From Vreelandella populi (GTDB lineage: Bacteria; Pseudomonadota; Gammaproteobacteria; Pseudomonadales; Halomonadaceae): DNA of 64,000 nt. A program made the translations under genes and the position numbers. Below, piece after piece: positions 1 to 8,701 of the stretch. Positions within the stretch are counted from its first letter, which is position 1. Each line of letters starts with the position of its first letter. Under the pieces are notes generated by a model. It saw nothing but the letters and a program-made list of their open reading frames with translations, made no database searches and was not told where the DNA came from. The stretch covers positions 186,001 to 250,000 of the forward strand of contig NZ_RZHE01000012.1 in assembly GCF_003989825.1 (NCBI RefSeq). The letters are read 5' to 3'.

Positions 1-356
<356 letters not shown>

Positions 357-402
357 CTAAAATCGAATTGTAAAAGGTGAAAGTAAGTAGTCGAGGCGAT
401 GA

Positions 403-696
403 TTAGCCTTCAACGACCGCCAGGATGTCGGCTTCGCTCATGATCAAGACTTCTTCGCCGTCGATTTTTTGCTTCTCAACGCCAAAGCCATCTTTGAAAA
501 TGACGTTATCGCCAACTTTAACGTCTAGCGGACGTACTTCGCCGTTATCGAGAATGCGACCGTTGCCTACTGCAAGAACTTCGCCACGTGTGGGCTTTTC
601 TTGTGCATTGCCTGGAAGCACGATGCCACCAGCAGTTTTCTGTTCTTCTTCCACGCGACGAATTACGACGCGATCGTGCAAAGGACGGATTTTCAT
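403..696 (-). CDS. groS: Co-chaperonin GroES (10 kDa)
   Basis: Heptameric lid of the GroEL folding chamber. The 97-residue protein begins [14 protein letters not shown] and contains the mobile-loop region [14 protein letters not shown] (about residues 16-30) and the conserved end [11 protein letters not shown]; the length matches the family. I chose the ATG at 696 because AGGAGA lies 7 bases upstream and the family starts at MKIRPLHDR. An in-frame extension to 729 has no ribosome binding site. It is first in the groESL operon. Confidence 0.98.
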   Translation of the reverse strand: MKIRPLHDRVVIRRVEEEQKTAGGIVLPGNAQEKPTRGEVLAVGNGRILDNGEVRPLDVKVGDNVIFKDGFGVEKQKIDGEEVLIMSEADILAVVEG

Positions 697-851
697 GCTC
701 ACGTTCTCCTGAGTATCGTCAAGGCCCATAAAAGGGCTGATAGCTAAAACAAGGTTCTCGAGGGCATTGCCGCGAGAAATGAAGGCTCATTACCTTCGTT
801 GTTAATGGTGGCAACCTAACGGCTGCCACCGAGCCTGTATGCTGGTTCAAA

Positions 852-879
852 AAGTGGGGGCTTTATAAACCCTTTCAAG
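852..879 (-). promoter_or_regulatory. Sigma32-type heat-shock promoter for groESL
   Basis: On the minus strand CTTGAAA (revcomp of 873-879) is followed after 13 bases by CCCCACTT (revcomp of 852-859). The known sigma32 consensus is CTTGAAA, 11-16 bases, CCCCATNT. It lies about 155 bases before the groES start. A hairpin with arms 807-813 and 824-830 falls within the predicted leader. The match is read by eye; the assignment to groESL is inferred from orientation and position. Confidence 0.8.
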
Positions 880-931
880 GGGGTGGACGTGAAAAAATGT
901 TTTTTTGTTCGGTTTTTCAGGCTGGCCAGCA

Positions 932-1438
932 TCAGTGACGCCTCGGGGTCTCATCCCGACTGATAAAATCACCTTCAATGGCTCCATCATCGGTATGAGA
1001 GCCTGGTTTGGCCTTATTGCTTTGTTGGTAGCGAGTACCTTGCTGATAACGGGTATTTTCATGCATGCCTGGCTGCGCATTGGCACCGGTTTTCAAGCCA
1101 AGCCAAATCAACGCTTTGTAGAGAAGCTGGCGTGCACTTGGCAACAAGCAGGCAATGCCTAACAGGTCGGAGAGAAACCCTGGTGCCATGAGTAGGGCGC
1201 CACCAAAGATAAGTGCCGCCCCGGTTAGCAGTTCCTGAGAGGGGATTTCACCTTCTTTCATGCGTTGACGGGCACGGGCGAAAGTGGAGACACCTTCCTT
1301 ACGGATAAGGTGTAGCCCAATCACACCGGTAGCTAGTACGAGTAGCAGCGTAGTGAGTAAGCCTATTTGACTTCCTATTGAAAAAAGCAGTATGAAGTCG
1401 AGTAAGGTAAATAAAGAAATGAATATCAGAATAGGCAT
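932..1438 (-). CDS. fxsA: FxsA family inner-membrane protein
   Basis: FxsA is a small cytoplasmic-membrane protein; in E. coli its overproduction relieves phage T7 exclusion by F plasmids, and its normal role is unclear. The 168-residue product has hydrophobic segments at about 1-20, 23-42 and 65-90, with the family pattern GLHLIRKEG and GGALLMAPGFLSDLLG. The start at 1438 (MPILIFISLF) has GGAG 6 bases upstream; an upstream ATG at 1450 has none. The C-terminal tail is polar and low-complexity. It sits directly upstream of groES, the usual place for fxsA in gammaproteobacteria. Confidence 0.9.
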   Translation of the reverse strand: MPILIFISLFTLLDFILLFSIGSQIGLLTTLLLVLATGVIGLHLIRKEGVSTFARARQRMKEGEIPSQELLTGAALIFGGALLMAPGFLSDLLGIACLLPSARQLLYKALIWLGLKTGANAQPGMHENTRYQQGTRYQQSNKAKPGSHTDDGAIEGDFISRDETPRRH

Positions 1439-1645
1439 GACAGGCTCCATAACAGGCGTAATGGCTCATTATTGTGTCAAACGGGCAAAAAACAAGCGGC
1501 TGTCATTGTTGACTCATGAGTTTGGCGGCATATCAGAGGCTTGAGTTCGCATGATTACATAAAAGGCGATGTTCGATATGACCGTTGTGGAAAACGCAGG
1601 CGCATACAAAAAAGTGGCCGAGACCTAGCACAAAAGGAAATGGGG

Positions 1646-2407
1646 ATGCAGTTAGCTGAGAAGGTTATTGCGATAACGGGCGCCGCCCGGGGTTTGGGCT
1701 ACGCTGTGGCCCAGCAGCTGGGCCATCAGGGTGCGTCGCTTGCGCTGTTGGACATGAGTGCAGAGGCGTTGGATCAGGCGGTGTCATCGCTTGCAGCAGA
1801 AGGTGTTCGTGCGCAGGCCTTTGTGGTGGATGTGGCTGATGAGGTATCAGTGATAACGGCGTTTAACGATATTGCTACGCGGATGGGCCCTGTCAGCGGC
1901 TGCGTTAACAATGCAGGTATTACAGACGACGCCTTGTTGGTAAAGGTCAATGATGGAAAAGTAGAAAAACGCATGTCGTTTGAGGCGTGGCAGAAGGTCA
2001 TAAACGTCAATTTGAGCGGCGTCTTTTTATGTGGGCGGGAAGCCGCAACCCAGATGATAGAAGCAGGGCTTGAGGGCGTTATTGTCAATATCTCAAGTAT
2101 TTCACGAGCCGGTAATATGGGGCAAAGCAACTATGCTGCTGCCAAAGCCGGGGTGCATGCGCTTACCGTGACCTGGGGGAAGGAGCTTGCCCGTTACGGC
2201 ATTCGTACCGGTACGGTAGCACCTGGTTTTGTGGCTACCGATATGACGGCCTCCATGCGTCCGGATATGCTGGAACGAATCGCAGCAAGCGTACCGCTAA
2301 AGCGCTTGGGGGAGCCTGAAAATATTGCCAAGAGCGTCGCATTTATTTTCGATAACGATTATTTCAGTGCGCGCATGATCGAATGCGATGGCGGCTTGAG
2401 GTTATAA
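1646..2407 (+). CDS. SDR family oxidoreductase (FabG-like)
   Basis: Short-chain dehydrogenase/reductase of 253 residues. Visible motifs: TGAARGLG dinucleotide loop (about 11-18), NNAG (near 90), a Ser in [10 protein letters not shown], and the YxxxK pair in SNYAAAKAG, which complete the Ser-Tyr-Lys active site; then APGFVATDM and a C-terminal DGGLRL. The substrate cannot be told from sequence; 3-oxoacyl-ACP reductases share this layout. The ATG at 1646 has AAGGA about 7 bases upstream; an ATG at 1640 is also possible. The gene appears monocistronic and converges on the outer membrane protein gene, with a shared hairpin between them. Confidence 0.9.
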   Translation: MQLAEKVIAITGAARGLGYAVAQQLGHQGASLALLDMSAEALDQAVSSLAAEGVRAQAFVVDVADEVSVITAFNDIATRMGPVSGCVNNAGITDDALLVKVNDGKVEKRMSFEAWQKVINVNLSGVFLCGREAATQMIEAGLEGVIVNISSISRAGNMGQSNYAAAKAGVHALTVTWGKELARYGIRTGTVAPGFVATDMTASMRPDMLERIAASVPLKRLGEPENIAKSVAFIFDNDYFSARMIECDGGLRL

Positions 2408-2433
2408 AGGAGACTGCAGGACGGTTCAATATA

Positions 2434-2460
2434 GCGAGCCAGGTTAAAACGCTGGCTCGC
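2434..2460. terminator. Hairpin between convergent genes
   Basis: A 9-bp stem, gcgagccag (2434-2442) with ctggctcgc (2452-2460), lies between the convergent SDR and outer membrane protein genes. There is no long T run on either side, so it is a weak intrinsic terminator or a transcript-stabilising hairpin. Confidence 0.6.
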
Positions 2461-2472
2461 ATCTACTGTATT

Positions 2473-2548
2473 TTAAAAGCCAAAGTTGTGCTTAAAAACT
2501 AAAGCTGTCTTTAAAAGCTGAAGCTGTTCTTAGAAACCGAAGTAATCG
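2473..2548 (-). repeat. Four 19-bp tandem copies of a C-terminal Phe-x-Phe-stop cassette
   Basis: Read on the minus strand, four consecutive 19-base units each end in TAA, with stops at 2530, 2511, 2492 and 2473, exactly 19 bases apart. The first unit is the true end of the neighbouring gene (DYFGF-stop). The next three read NSFSF-stop, DSFSF-stop and HNFGF-stop. Because 19 is not a multiple of 3, successive units lie in successive frames: the +1 frame ends at unit 2, the +2 frame at unit 3, and read-through of the first stop ends at unit 4. The Phe codons differ between units only synonymously (TTC/TTT). The repeat is seen directly; any role is inference. Confidence 0.9.
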
Positions 2549-3525
2549 CGATTGATTTCACGTTGGAAATACATCTCCAAGCGTAGCGTCATTGCCCAGC
2601 GCGGGTCGTAGCTGACCTCGCGTTGAAAGTGAAGTTCGGGAATGACATCAGCAAATAGAATGCCTTTGTGAACATCACGACGATAGCGTGTCTGAAGATA
2701 GTAATTCGTCATGCGCGGGTTGGATACGCTTTCGCCAAGAGCAATAATCGAATAACGCAGCGCGCTACGCTTATTAAGGCGTTGGTTAAGTTCAGCAATT
2801 TCGCTGTACTCAAGTGTATCTTCTTCTTCCCGCCACTGAACGGTACTGATAAAGCGCAAGTGCCGGTTTTCAGAAAGCGGACGGCCAATGTCCCATTCGG
2901 TACGCGCTGAGTAGCCTTCATTGTTGAACCAGGAGAGTCGGTTGAATGATTCGAGCTGCCATGGGCCATCGCCAAGATCCCATAAGCGCTCGCTGGTAAA
3001 GCGCACATAAGGGTCCAGCGGCAGACGCAAACGAACACCCGCGCCAATGCGGTTGCTCCAGTTTTCACGCTTGTCACGGCTTTCGAGCCAGTCCAGGCCA
3101 AAAGTGGAGTTACGGCGGTCGCGCTGATCGTTATACAGGCGTCCAGAGCCTTGATCAGCGAGAGTGCCCTGAGACTCTTCCGGGTCGCTTTCAATCACTA
3201 AACGCAGGCGTTCTTCGGTAGTCGGCAGATCAATTCGGTAACGGACACTAACGTCGCCTCCTATACCGTCGCCTTCCATCCAGTCGATTTCCTGCCCCAG
3301 GCGCAGGTAAGACTCATTGTTTACTGAGTTGTCGTAATGCTCGCCACCAAAGAATGAATCAATATTACGTGAGGTGTTGTCTACCCAGTTGCCAACATTT
3401 GCACGAAATGGCTCAACCTGTTCTTCAGCCCAATCGGGCAGGTCGCTATCTTCTTCTTCGGCGTGAGCTTGAGCTGCGCCTAATGCCAGTGTTCCCAGAC
3501 AGGCCAGCGCAAAGAGCTGTCTCAT
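2530..3525 (-). CDS. Putative outer membrane beta-barrel protein
   Basis: A 331-residue protein of no family I recognise. It has a classic Sec signal peptide (MRQLFALACLGTLALGAAQAHA, cleavage after about residue 22) and an acidic linker. After about residue 70 there are many alternating polar/aromatic strands (for example LRYSIIALGES, YYLQTRYRRDV, WAMTLRLEMYFQRE). It ends in Phe (DYFGF), the terminal signal recognised by the BAM complex in outer membrane barrels. The barrel call is inferred from this pattern. The gene stands alone between two minus-strand hairpins. Its 3' end is the first unit of the tandem cassette at 2473-2548, which is very unusual. Confidence 0.7.
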   Translation of the reverse strand: MRQLFALACLGTLALGAAQAHAEEEDSDLPDWAEEQVEPFRANVGNWVDNTSRNIDSFFGGEHYDNSVNNESYLRLGQEIDWMEGDGIGGDVSVRYRIDLPTTEERLRLVIESDPEESQGTLADQGSGRLYNDQRDRRNSTFGLDWLESRDKRENWSNRIGAGVRLRLPLDPYVRFTSERLWDLGDGPWQLESFNRLSWFNNEGYSARTEWDIGRPLSENRHLRFISTVQWREEEDTLEYSEIAELNQRLNKRSALRYSIIALGESVSNPRMTNYYLQTRYRRDVHKGILFADVIPELHFQREVSYDPRWAMTLRLEMYFQREINRDYFGF

Positions 3526-3569
3526 ATCTTTATCCCAAGTATAAATTATTAAAATTATGCGAAGCTAGG

Positions 3570-4199
3570 TTAGTGAGCTTTATGTATTTCAATATTTTTT
3601 GCCCACTTTAACACGCGCTTACGATCACGTCGGCTGTTCATGCGATGGGTATCTGCACGAACGGGACTTAATTGGCGCATGGGTTCGGCTTGATAATTCA
3701 TATAAAAACTGCGTGTAGCACCGGTAGGCATATCTTCTGAGCCATAAATGGCAATCACGCGTATTTCCAACTGAAGATCCGGTTGTTTGATCTCGTCATC
3801 CTTGATATCCCAATGCTCCCTCAGTCGTTTCAGAATCGAAGCGAAAGATTGAATATGGATGTAATCACCTGAGCCAAGCGGTCCTTGATGTGTACGATAA
3901 GCAACCTCGTCTTCTTCATCGCCTTGCTGCTGATATTCCACTATATCGAGCTCATAGCCTCGCTTTGGGGTATGAAGTACGGCAACAAGGTGCTGAATGT
4001 AGATGGCTTCGTTGCTCATGTTGCTGATCAGGCAAAGCGCGTCCAGGCCGACACCTTTGCCTCGATTGATAATAATTCGTGGCCGTCGCTGGCGTGCATA
4101 ACCGTTATAAAGCAGTTGGGCGTAGAACACCCATACAAAAAGGGTGAGGATACTGCCCACGGCAGAAATTGCTTGTGCGTACTCGTTTAGCCATTCCAT
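3570..4199 (-). CDS. Uncharacterised protein with one N-terminal membrane helix
   Basis: A 209-residue protein I do not recognise. One hydrophobic segment (about 9-30, ISAVGSILTLFVWVFYAQLL) is followed by a basic stretch (RQRRPR) and a soluble domain of mixed strands, suggesting an inner-membrane anchor with a cytoplasmic domain. The C-terminus is very basic (RRDRKRVLKWAKN). The ATG at 4199 has AAGGA 8 bases upstream; a TTG extension to 4217 would contain that site. It lies downstream of tRNA-Leu on the same strand but behind its terminator. Confidence 0.6.
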   Translation of the reverse strand: MEWLNEYAQAISAVGSILTLFVWVFYAQLLYNGYARQRRPRIIINRGKGVGLDALCLISNMSNEAIYIQHLVAVLHTPKRGYELDIVEYQQQGDEEDEVAYRTHQGPLGSGDYIHIQSFASILKRLREHWDIKDDEIKQPDLQLEIRVIAIYGSEDMPTGATRSFYMNYQAEPMRQLSPVRADTHRMNSRRDRKRVLKWAKNIEIHKAH

Positions 4200-4302
4200 G
4201 GGTGAGATCCTTCTCAAGGAAAAGTGGCAAATGATAAATAGCTAACGTAGCTTAAAGACTGGGAAAAGTCAGCTATTTGAAACAGCTGGTGAATTGCAGG
4301 CA

Positions 4303-4333
4303 TAAAAAAATCGGTAAGCATATGCTGACCGAT
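4303..4333 (-). terminator. Rho-independent terminator of tRNA-Leu
   Basis: On the minus strand the stem ATCGGT...ACCGAT (4310-4333), extended inward by AGCATATGCT, is followed by seven T's (4310 down to 4304). It lies 25 bases beyond the CCA end of the tRNA. Confidence 0.85.
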
Positions 4334-4357
4334 TGATATGAAGATAAAACTTAAAAT

Positions 4358-4442
4358 TGGTGCGGATGGGGAGACTCGAACTCCCACACCTTACGGCACT
4401 AGAACCTAAATCTAGCGTGTCTACCAATTCCACCACATCCGC
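4358..4442 (-). tRNA. tRNA-Leu (anticodon UAG)
   Basis: An 85-nt cloverleaf on the minus strand. The acceptor 5' strand GCGGATG pairs with the 3' end CATCCGC, followed by A and an encoded CCA. The anticodon stem CTAGA/TCTAG encloses the loop TTTAGGT, giving anticodon UAG, which reads CUA/CUG leucine codons. The variable arm is long, as expected for a class II tRNA, and the T-loop reads GTTCGAGTC. It is a single-gene unit with its own promoter and terminator. Confidence 0.97.
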
Positions 4443-4456
4443 AGAAGACGAGGCGT

Positions 4457-4484
4457 ATATTATCAACTTATTGGTAAATGTCAA
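4457..4484 (-). promoter_or_regulatory. Sigma70-type promoter of tRNA-Leu
   Basis: TTGACA (revcomp of 4479-4484) is a perfect -35. After 16 bases comes TAATAT (revcomp of 4457-4462) as a -10 with 4 of 6 matches. The expected start is about 8 bases before the mature tRNA 5' end at 4442. Confidence 0.7.
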
Positions 4485-4530
4485 TGGCTTTGTGCAACAT
4501 GCTAATAAAATCCGTTTACGGGGGAGGCGC

Positions 4531-5238
4531 ATGCGGGGACTACTTGGTTGGCAACAAGCTCATCATCAGTTACGTAAGGCGCTGCCAGGGTATTGCGCAT
4601 TCTGTTTGGCGCCTGCCCAGATTGGGCAGGGTTGGTGCAGCACCTGTTTCACTGAATTGCCCTGGAACACTCGCTGTTGTGAACAGTGTGCTGAACCGAT
4701 AAGCCAGAAAGCCCAACGTTTATGCGGGCGCTGCTTAAGCGAAGCGCCCCAGATAACATGCACCCAAACTGGTTTTCTTTATCAGTCACCCATCAAAGAG
4801 CTGGTGCACGACTTTAAATTCAATGCGTCATCCCGGGCTGGAACGCTGCTGGCTGAGTTAATGCTGACCAAGAGGCCTTCCCAGCTTGGTGCTGCATTAT
4901 TAGCGGTTCCTATGCACTCGAAGCGAGCGCGTGAGCGGGGATTTAATCAGGCCCAGTGGTTGGCAGAACAATTATCCCAGCGCACCGGCCTGCCACTTAT
5001 CCATGCCAAATGCCATAAGCTGGTCGTTTCGCAACGTACCTTGAATCGGCGTGAGCGTGCCGCCAATTTGCGTGGCGCTTTTAGCCTGGCTGGCCCACTT
5101 CCAAAGCATGTAACCCTCATTGATGATGTCGTCACGACAGGAGCAACCGGCAATGCGCTGGCAGCTGTTGCCCGGCAAGCGGGTGCTGAGCGTGTTGACA
5201 TGTGGGCCGTGGCGAGAACGCCTTTGGGGAATAGTTGA
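4531..5238 (+). CDS. comF: ComF family phosphoribosyltransferase-like protein
   Basis: ComF proteins act in uptake of transforming DNA in competent bacteria and carry a type I phosphoribosyltransferase fold. The 235-residue product has an N-terminal zinc-ribbon-like region with paired cysteines (CAFC, CSTC, CEQC, CGRC within about the first 75 residues) and a C-terminal PRPP-binding motif (LIDDVVTTGAT, near 190-200). The ATG at 4531 is preceded by GGGGAGG. The reading frame runs upstream through the tRNA gene, but that part is not coding. srkA follows after 33 bp. With the pilus genes at 61-64 kb, it fits a DNA-uptake role. Confidence 0.88.
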   Translation: MRGLLGWQQAHHQLRKALPGYCAFCLAPAQIGQGWCSTCFTELPWNTRCCEQCAEPISQKAQRLCGRCLSEAPQITCTQTGFLYQSPIKELVHDFKFNASSRAGTLLAELMLTKRPSQLGAALLAVPMHSKRARERGFNQAQWLAEQLSQRTGLPLIHAKCHKLVVSQRTLNRRERAANLRGAFSLAGPLPKHVTLIDDVVTTGATGNALAAVARQAGAERVDMWAVARTPLGNS

Positions 5239-5271
5239 TAAGATAGGCGTTTGGTTATCAAGGAGCGGTTA

Positions 5272-6246
5272 ATGTCCCATCTTTTCAGTGCGCTTTCACC
5301 CGATATGGTCATGTCGGCTGCCGAGTCTGTTGATATCTGGCCGGCTGGTGAGCCTTTTGCCCTTAATAGTTATGAAAATCGCGTGCTGATGTTTCGTGAT
5401 GATGATGCGCGCCGCTGGGTGATCAAGTTCTATCGCCCAGAGCGCTGGTCAAATGCTGCCATTCAGGAAGAGCACGATTTTTTGCATGAGCTTGATCAGG
5501 CGGGCGTACCGGTGGTGCCGCCCTGGCGCAATGGAGAAGGGGAGTCGTTGCATCATTATCAGGCGTTTCGGTTTGCGCTGTTTCCTCAGTATGTAGGACA
5601 GGCGCCAGAGCTGGATAATCTCGGGCACCTGTATGTGCTTGGCGAAGCGCTGGGACGGCTGCATAAGGTTTCGCGCCGTAAAACGTTTGAGCATCGTGCG
5701 AGTCTGGAGCTTGCCAGCGGTATTGAAAACGCCGAGCAACGTGTGCTGGAAAGTCAGTGGTTGAATAAATTTCAGCGTCGCGCCTATACATCAGTGATTC
5801 AGAAGCTACAGCGCCTGCTGTCCTCTAAAGCGCTGAACAAAGCATCGTTGATTCGCTGCCACGGCGATTGTCATCTGGGTAACGTTCTGGGGCGGGATGA
5901 GCAGTTTTCGTTGGTTGACTTTGATGACTGCCTGATGGCCCCGGCCATCCAGGATATCTGGATGCTGCTACCTACCGATGAGCTAAACGGCTGGCGAGCG
6001 CAGCTAAGTGAAATCATCGAAGGGTATGAAGAATCGCTTACTTTTCCTCACGAGCAGATGTCCTTGATTGAGCCGTTACGCGCCTATCGGTTGATTCGCC
6101 ATAGCGCCTGGTTGGTCTCTCGCTGGGACGACCCGGCCTTTCCTCGGGCTTTCCCCTGGATGGCGGAGAGCGGTTATTGGGACCAGCATATTCGCCAGCT
6201 GGAACAGCAGTGTTTACAGTTGGAACAGCCTATCTGGCTTGCTTGA
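5272..6246 (+). CDS. srkA: Stress response serine/threonine kinase SrkA (YihE)
   Basis: SrkA is a cytosolic kinase of the APH/choline-kinase fold that protects E. coli from stress-induced death. The 324-residue product has the invariant Lys region RRWVIKFYRPERW, the catalytic loop CHGDCHLGNVL and the metal site LVDFDDC. These are the HGDxHxxN and D(F)DD signatures of the family, and the length matches. The ATG at 5272 has AAGGAG 6 bases upstream. It follows comF at 33 bp and could be cotranscribed. Confidence 0.88.
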   Translation: MSHLFSALSPDMVMSAAESVDIWPAGEPFALNSYENRVLMFRDDDARRWVIKFYRPERWSNAAIQEEHDFLHELDQAGVPVVPPWRNGEGESLHHYQAFRFALFPQYVGQAPELDNLGHLYVLGEALGRLHKVSRRKTFEHRASLELASGIENAEQRVLESQWLNKFQRRAYTSVIQKLQRLLSSKALNKASLIRCHGDCHLGNVLGRDEQFSLVDFDDCLMAPAIQDIWMLLPTDELNGWRAQLSEIIEGYEESLTFPHEQMSLIEPLRAYRLIRHSAWLVSRWDDPAFPRAFPWMAESGYWDQHIRQLEQQCLQLEQPIWLA

Positions 6247-6488
6247 TAACTCAATGTTTGAAAAGGGTTCGTAACGCTGCCACGAAGCCTTAAGGTGCGA
6301 TAAAATGCGCTTATCCATCGCTTTTAAAGCACGCCCTAACTTTATATAAGTTTTTGTTGGCTGATTTATGTCATGTGTGCAATAAAGGCTTAGGCACTAT
6401 TTATCAGGTTGTTCAACTTGTACGTCCGGGTTGCTGCAAAGAGGCAATAGCCTGTGTTCACGTTGTCACCGTTTTGATGAGGCTTACT

Positions 6489-7040
6489 ATGACCGACGAC
6501 ATCGCCCAGCACTATCGCCAGATTATTACTGCTCTTGGCGAAAATCCGGACCGTGAGGGTCTGCGGGATACACCCAAGCGTGCCGCCAAGGCTATGCAGT
6601 TTCTAAACGCAGGCTATCAGACGTCGCTTGAAGAAATTGTTAACGGCGCAATTTTTGAGTCGCAAACCGATGAGATGGTGCTGGTAAAGAACATTGAGCT
6701 TTACTCCATGTGTGAGCATCACCTGCTACCTTTTATCGGTAAGTGTCACATTGCTTACCTGCCTGACGGCAAGGTGCTTGGGCTTTCAAAGTTTGCGCGT
6801 ATTGTTGATATGTATGCTCGCCGAATGCAAATTCAGGAAAACCTCACGCGTGAAATTGCCGATGCCGTTCAACAGGTAACCGGAGGCAAAGGGGTAGCGG
6901 TTGTAATTGAGGCGCGCCACCTGTGTATGATGATGCGTGGTGTGGAGAAGCAGAACTCAAGCATGACATCTTCCGTCATGCTGGGTGGTTTCCGCGAGAA
7001 TCCGGCAACGCGCCAGGAGTTTTTAACGCTGATCAATTAA
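6489..7040 (+). CDS. folE: GTP cyclohydrolase I
   Basis: Converts GTP to 7,8-dihydroneopterin triphosphate, the first step of tetrahydrofolate and, via QueD, queuosine synthesis. The 183-residue protein has the Zn ligands Cys75 and His78 (SMCEHH) and Cys146 ([10 protein letters not shown]), the substrate-binding [16 protein letters not shown] and QNSSMTSS: a complete class IA enzyme. I chose the ATG at 6489 because the conserved homology begins there; the frame stays open upstream to 6354 without family-like sequence. The 242 bases before it hold no other gene. Confidence 0.95.
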   Translation: MTDDIAQHYRQIITALGENPDREGLRDTPKRAAKAMQFLNAGYQTSLEEIVNGAIFESQTDEMVLVKNIELYSMCEHHLLPFIGKCHIAYLPDGKVLGLSKFARIVDMYARRMQIQENLTREIADAVQQVTGGKGVAVVIEARHLCMMMRGVEKQNSSMTSSVMLGGFRENPATRQEFLTLIN

Positions 7041-7162
7041 TCTCGCTGCTCTGCCTTCATGGCAATGTCATTGGCTAAACACTTGGTTAAATGCGTCGTT
7101 TCGTCTTAGCATGAAAGCGTAAATATGAGCCCACAGGGCCATCATTTGGCCAGGAGTCTGTC

Positions 7163-8620
7163 ATGGAAGCGCTAAAAGAGACACAGCTGTATTGCCCGTT
7201 TGCCTATATAGACGGCAGTTGGGTGGCAGCTGACAGCGGAGAGCAGATTAACGTTATTAACCCCGCCACGGGCAAGCCGGTGGGGGATATGCCAAGGCTT
7301 GGCAAGGCTGAAACCGAGCGTGCCATTGACGCCGCAGATGCCGCTTTGCCTGCGTGGCGCGCGCTTACCGCACAAGAGCGCGCCGACATGCTGCTCAAGT
7401 GGCACGATCTGATGCTTGAGCATCAGCATGATCTAGCCCTGCTGATGACGTTTGAGCAGGGCAAGCCGGTTAAGGAAGCCGAGGGCGAGATCGCCTACGC
7501 GGCAAGTTTTTTACGCTGGTTTGCCGAAGAGGCACGGCGTGTATACGGTGAAACCATACCTGCGGCCAAGACAAACCAGCGCATTTTGGTAACCAAGCAG
7601 CCGGTAGGCGTTGTGGGGGCGATTACTCCCTGGAATTTTCCAGCGGCAATGATTACCCGCAAGGCCGGCGCTGCCCTAGCGGCGGGCTGTACTATCGTTG
7701 TTAAACCTGCCAGCCAAACGCCTTTTTCGGCCACGGCGCTTGCGCTTCTGGCCGAGCGCGCGGGTATACCGCGGGGTGTATTCAACGTGGTGCCAGGCAG
7801 TGCCTCTGATATTGCCGAAGCCTTAACCCAGTCGCCCAAGGTACGTAAGATTACCTTTACGGGCTCCACGGAAGTGGGGCGTACGCTGATGGCGAAAGCC
7901 TCAGAGCATGTTCAGAAAATATCCCTGGAGCTGGGCGGCAACGCGCCGTTTATCGTCTTTGAAGATGCCGACCTGGATGCCGCTGTTGAAGGCGCCATGG
8001 CAGCCAAGTTCCGCAATGCCGGTCAGACCTGCATCTGTACTAATCGCTTTCTTGTTCAATCCAGTGTGATCAACGCTTTCTGTGAAAAGCTTGCCGTTGC
8101 CATGAACAGCGAGCTTCATGTAGGCGATGGTACGCAGCCCAACAACAATATTGGCCCGCTTATTGATGAGAATGGGGTTAAAAAGGTAAGCGAGCATGTT
8201 CAGGATGCCCTCGATAAAGGGGCCGAACTGCTACTGGGGGGCCACCCGCATCCTCTAGGCGGCAATTTCTTTACGCCGACGCTGATCAGCTTTGCCACGG
8301 AAGACATGAAAGTGGCGCAGGAAGAGACGTTTGGGCCTTTGGCGGCCGTCTTCCCCTTCGATGACGAAGAAACCGCGATTGAGATGGCCAACGATACCCA
8401 GTATGGGCTGGCATCCTACTTTTACTCACGAGACCTTTCACGTGTGTGGCGCGTTGCTGAAGCGCTTGAATATGGCATGGTAGGCATCAATACCGGTGCT
8501 ATTTCCAATGCCACTGCGCCGTTTGGCGGCGTAAAAGCTTCCGGTTTAGGTCGCGAGGGCGGCCATCAGGGCCTGGAAGAGTATTTGGAAACCAAGTATC
8601 TGTGTATTGATCTTGGCTAG
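7163..8620 (+). CDS. gabD: NAD(P)-dependent aldehyde dehydrogenase, succinate-semialdehyde type
   Basis: Oxidises succinate semialdehyde to succinate in GABA degradation, judged by whole-protein resemblance to GabD. The 485-residue chain has GAITPWNFP and KPASQTP (cofactor binding, near 153-187), TGSTEVGR (233-240), the general base Glu256 (LELGGN) and nucleophile Cys290 (GQTCICTNRF). The second Cys two residues on (CIC) is the position of the redox-switch cysteine known in E. coli GabD. No gabT or gabP lies beside it, so the exact aldehyde is uncertain; other ALDH substrates are possible. Confidence 0.85.
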   Translation: MEALKETQLYCPFAYIDGSWVAADSGEQINVINPATGKPVGDMPRLGKAETERAIDAADAALPAWRALTAQERADMLLKWHDLMLEHQHDLALLMTFEQGKPVKEAEGEIAYAASFLRWFAEEARRVYGETIPAAKTNQRILVTKQPVGVVGAITPWNFPAAMITRKAGAALAAGCTIVVKPASQTPFSATALALLAERAGIPRGVFNVVPGSASDIAEALTQSPKVRKITFTGSTEVGRTLMAKASEHVQKISLELGGNAPFIVFEDADLDAAVEGAMAAKFRNAGQTCICTNRFLVQSSVINAFCEKLAVAMNSELHVGDGTQPNNNIGPLIDENGVKKVSEHVQDALDKGAELLLGGHPHPLGGNFFTPTLISFATEDMKVAQEETFGPLAAVFPFDDEETAIEMANDTQYGLASYFYSRDLSRVWRVAEALEYGMVGINTGAISNATAPFGGVKASGLGREGGHQGLEEYLETKYLCIDLG

Positions 8621-8651
8621 TAACAAGGCAGTCTTTGTAAACCGTGAATAA

Positions 8652-8684
8652 AAATGCCTCGCAAGCATTGCTTGCGAGGCATTT
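8652..8684. terminator. Bidirectional terminator between gabD and purH
   Basis: A near-perfect 14-bp inverted repeat, aaatgcctcgcaag (8652-8665) and cttgcgaggcattt (8671-8684), with A/T flanks on both sides, lies between convergent genes. Confidence 0.85.
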
Positions 8685-8701
8685 ATGCATCCGCAAAAGC
8701 G

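Noticed and set aside
4357..4530. Upstream extension of the comF frame through the tRNA-Leu gene
   Set aside because: The extension translates antisense to the tRNA and its promoter. comF homology and a ribosome site both start at 4531.
6354..6488. N-terminal extension of folE
   Set aside because: The frame is open but the sequence is Cys-rich and unlike GTP cyclohydrolases; the family start is at 6489.
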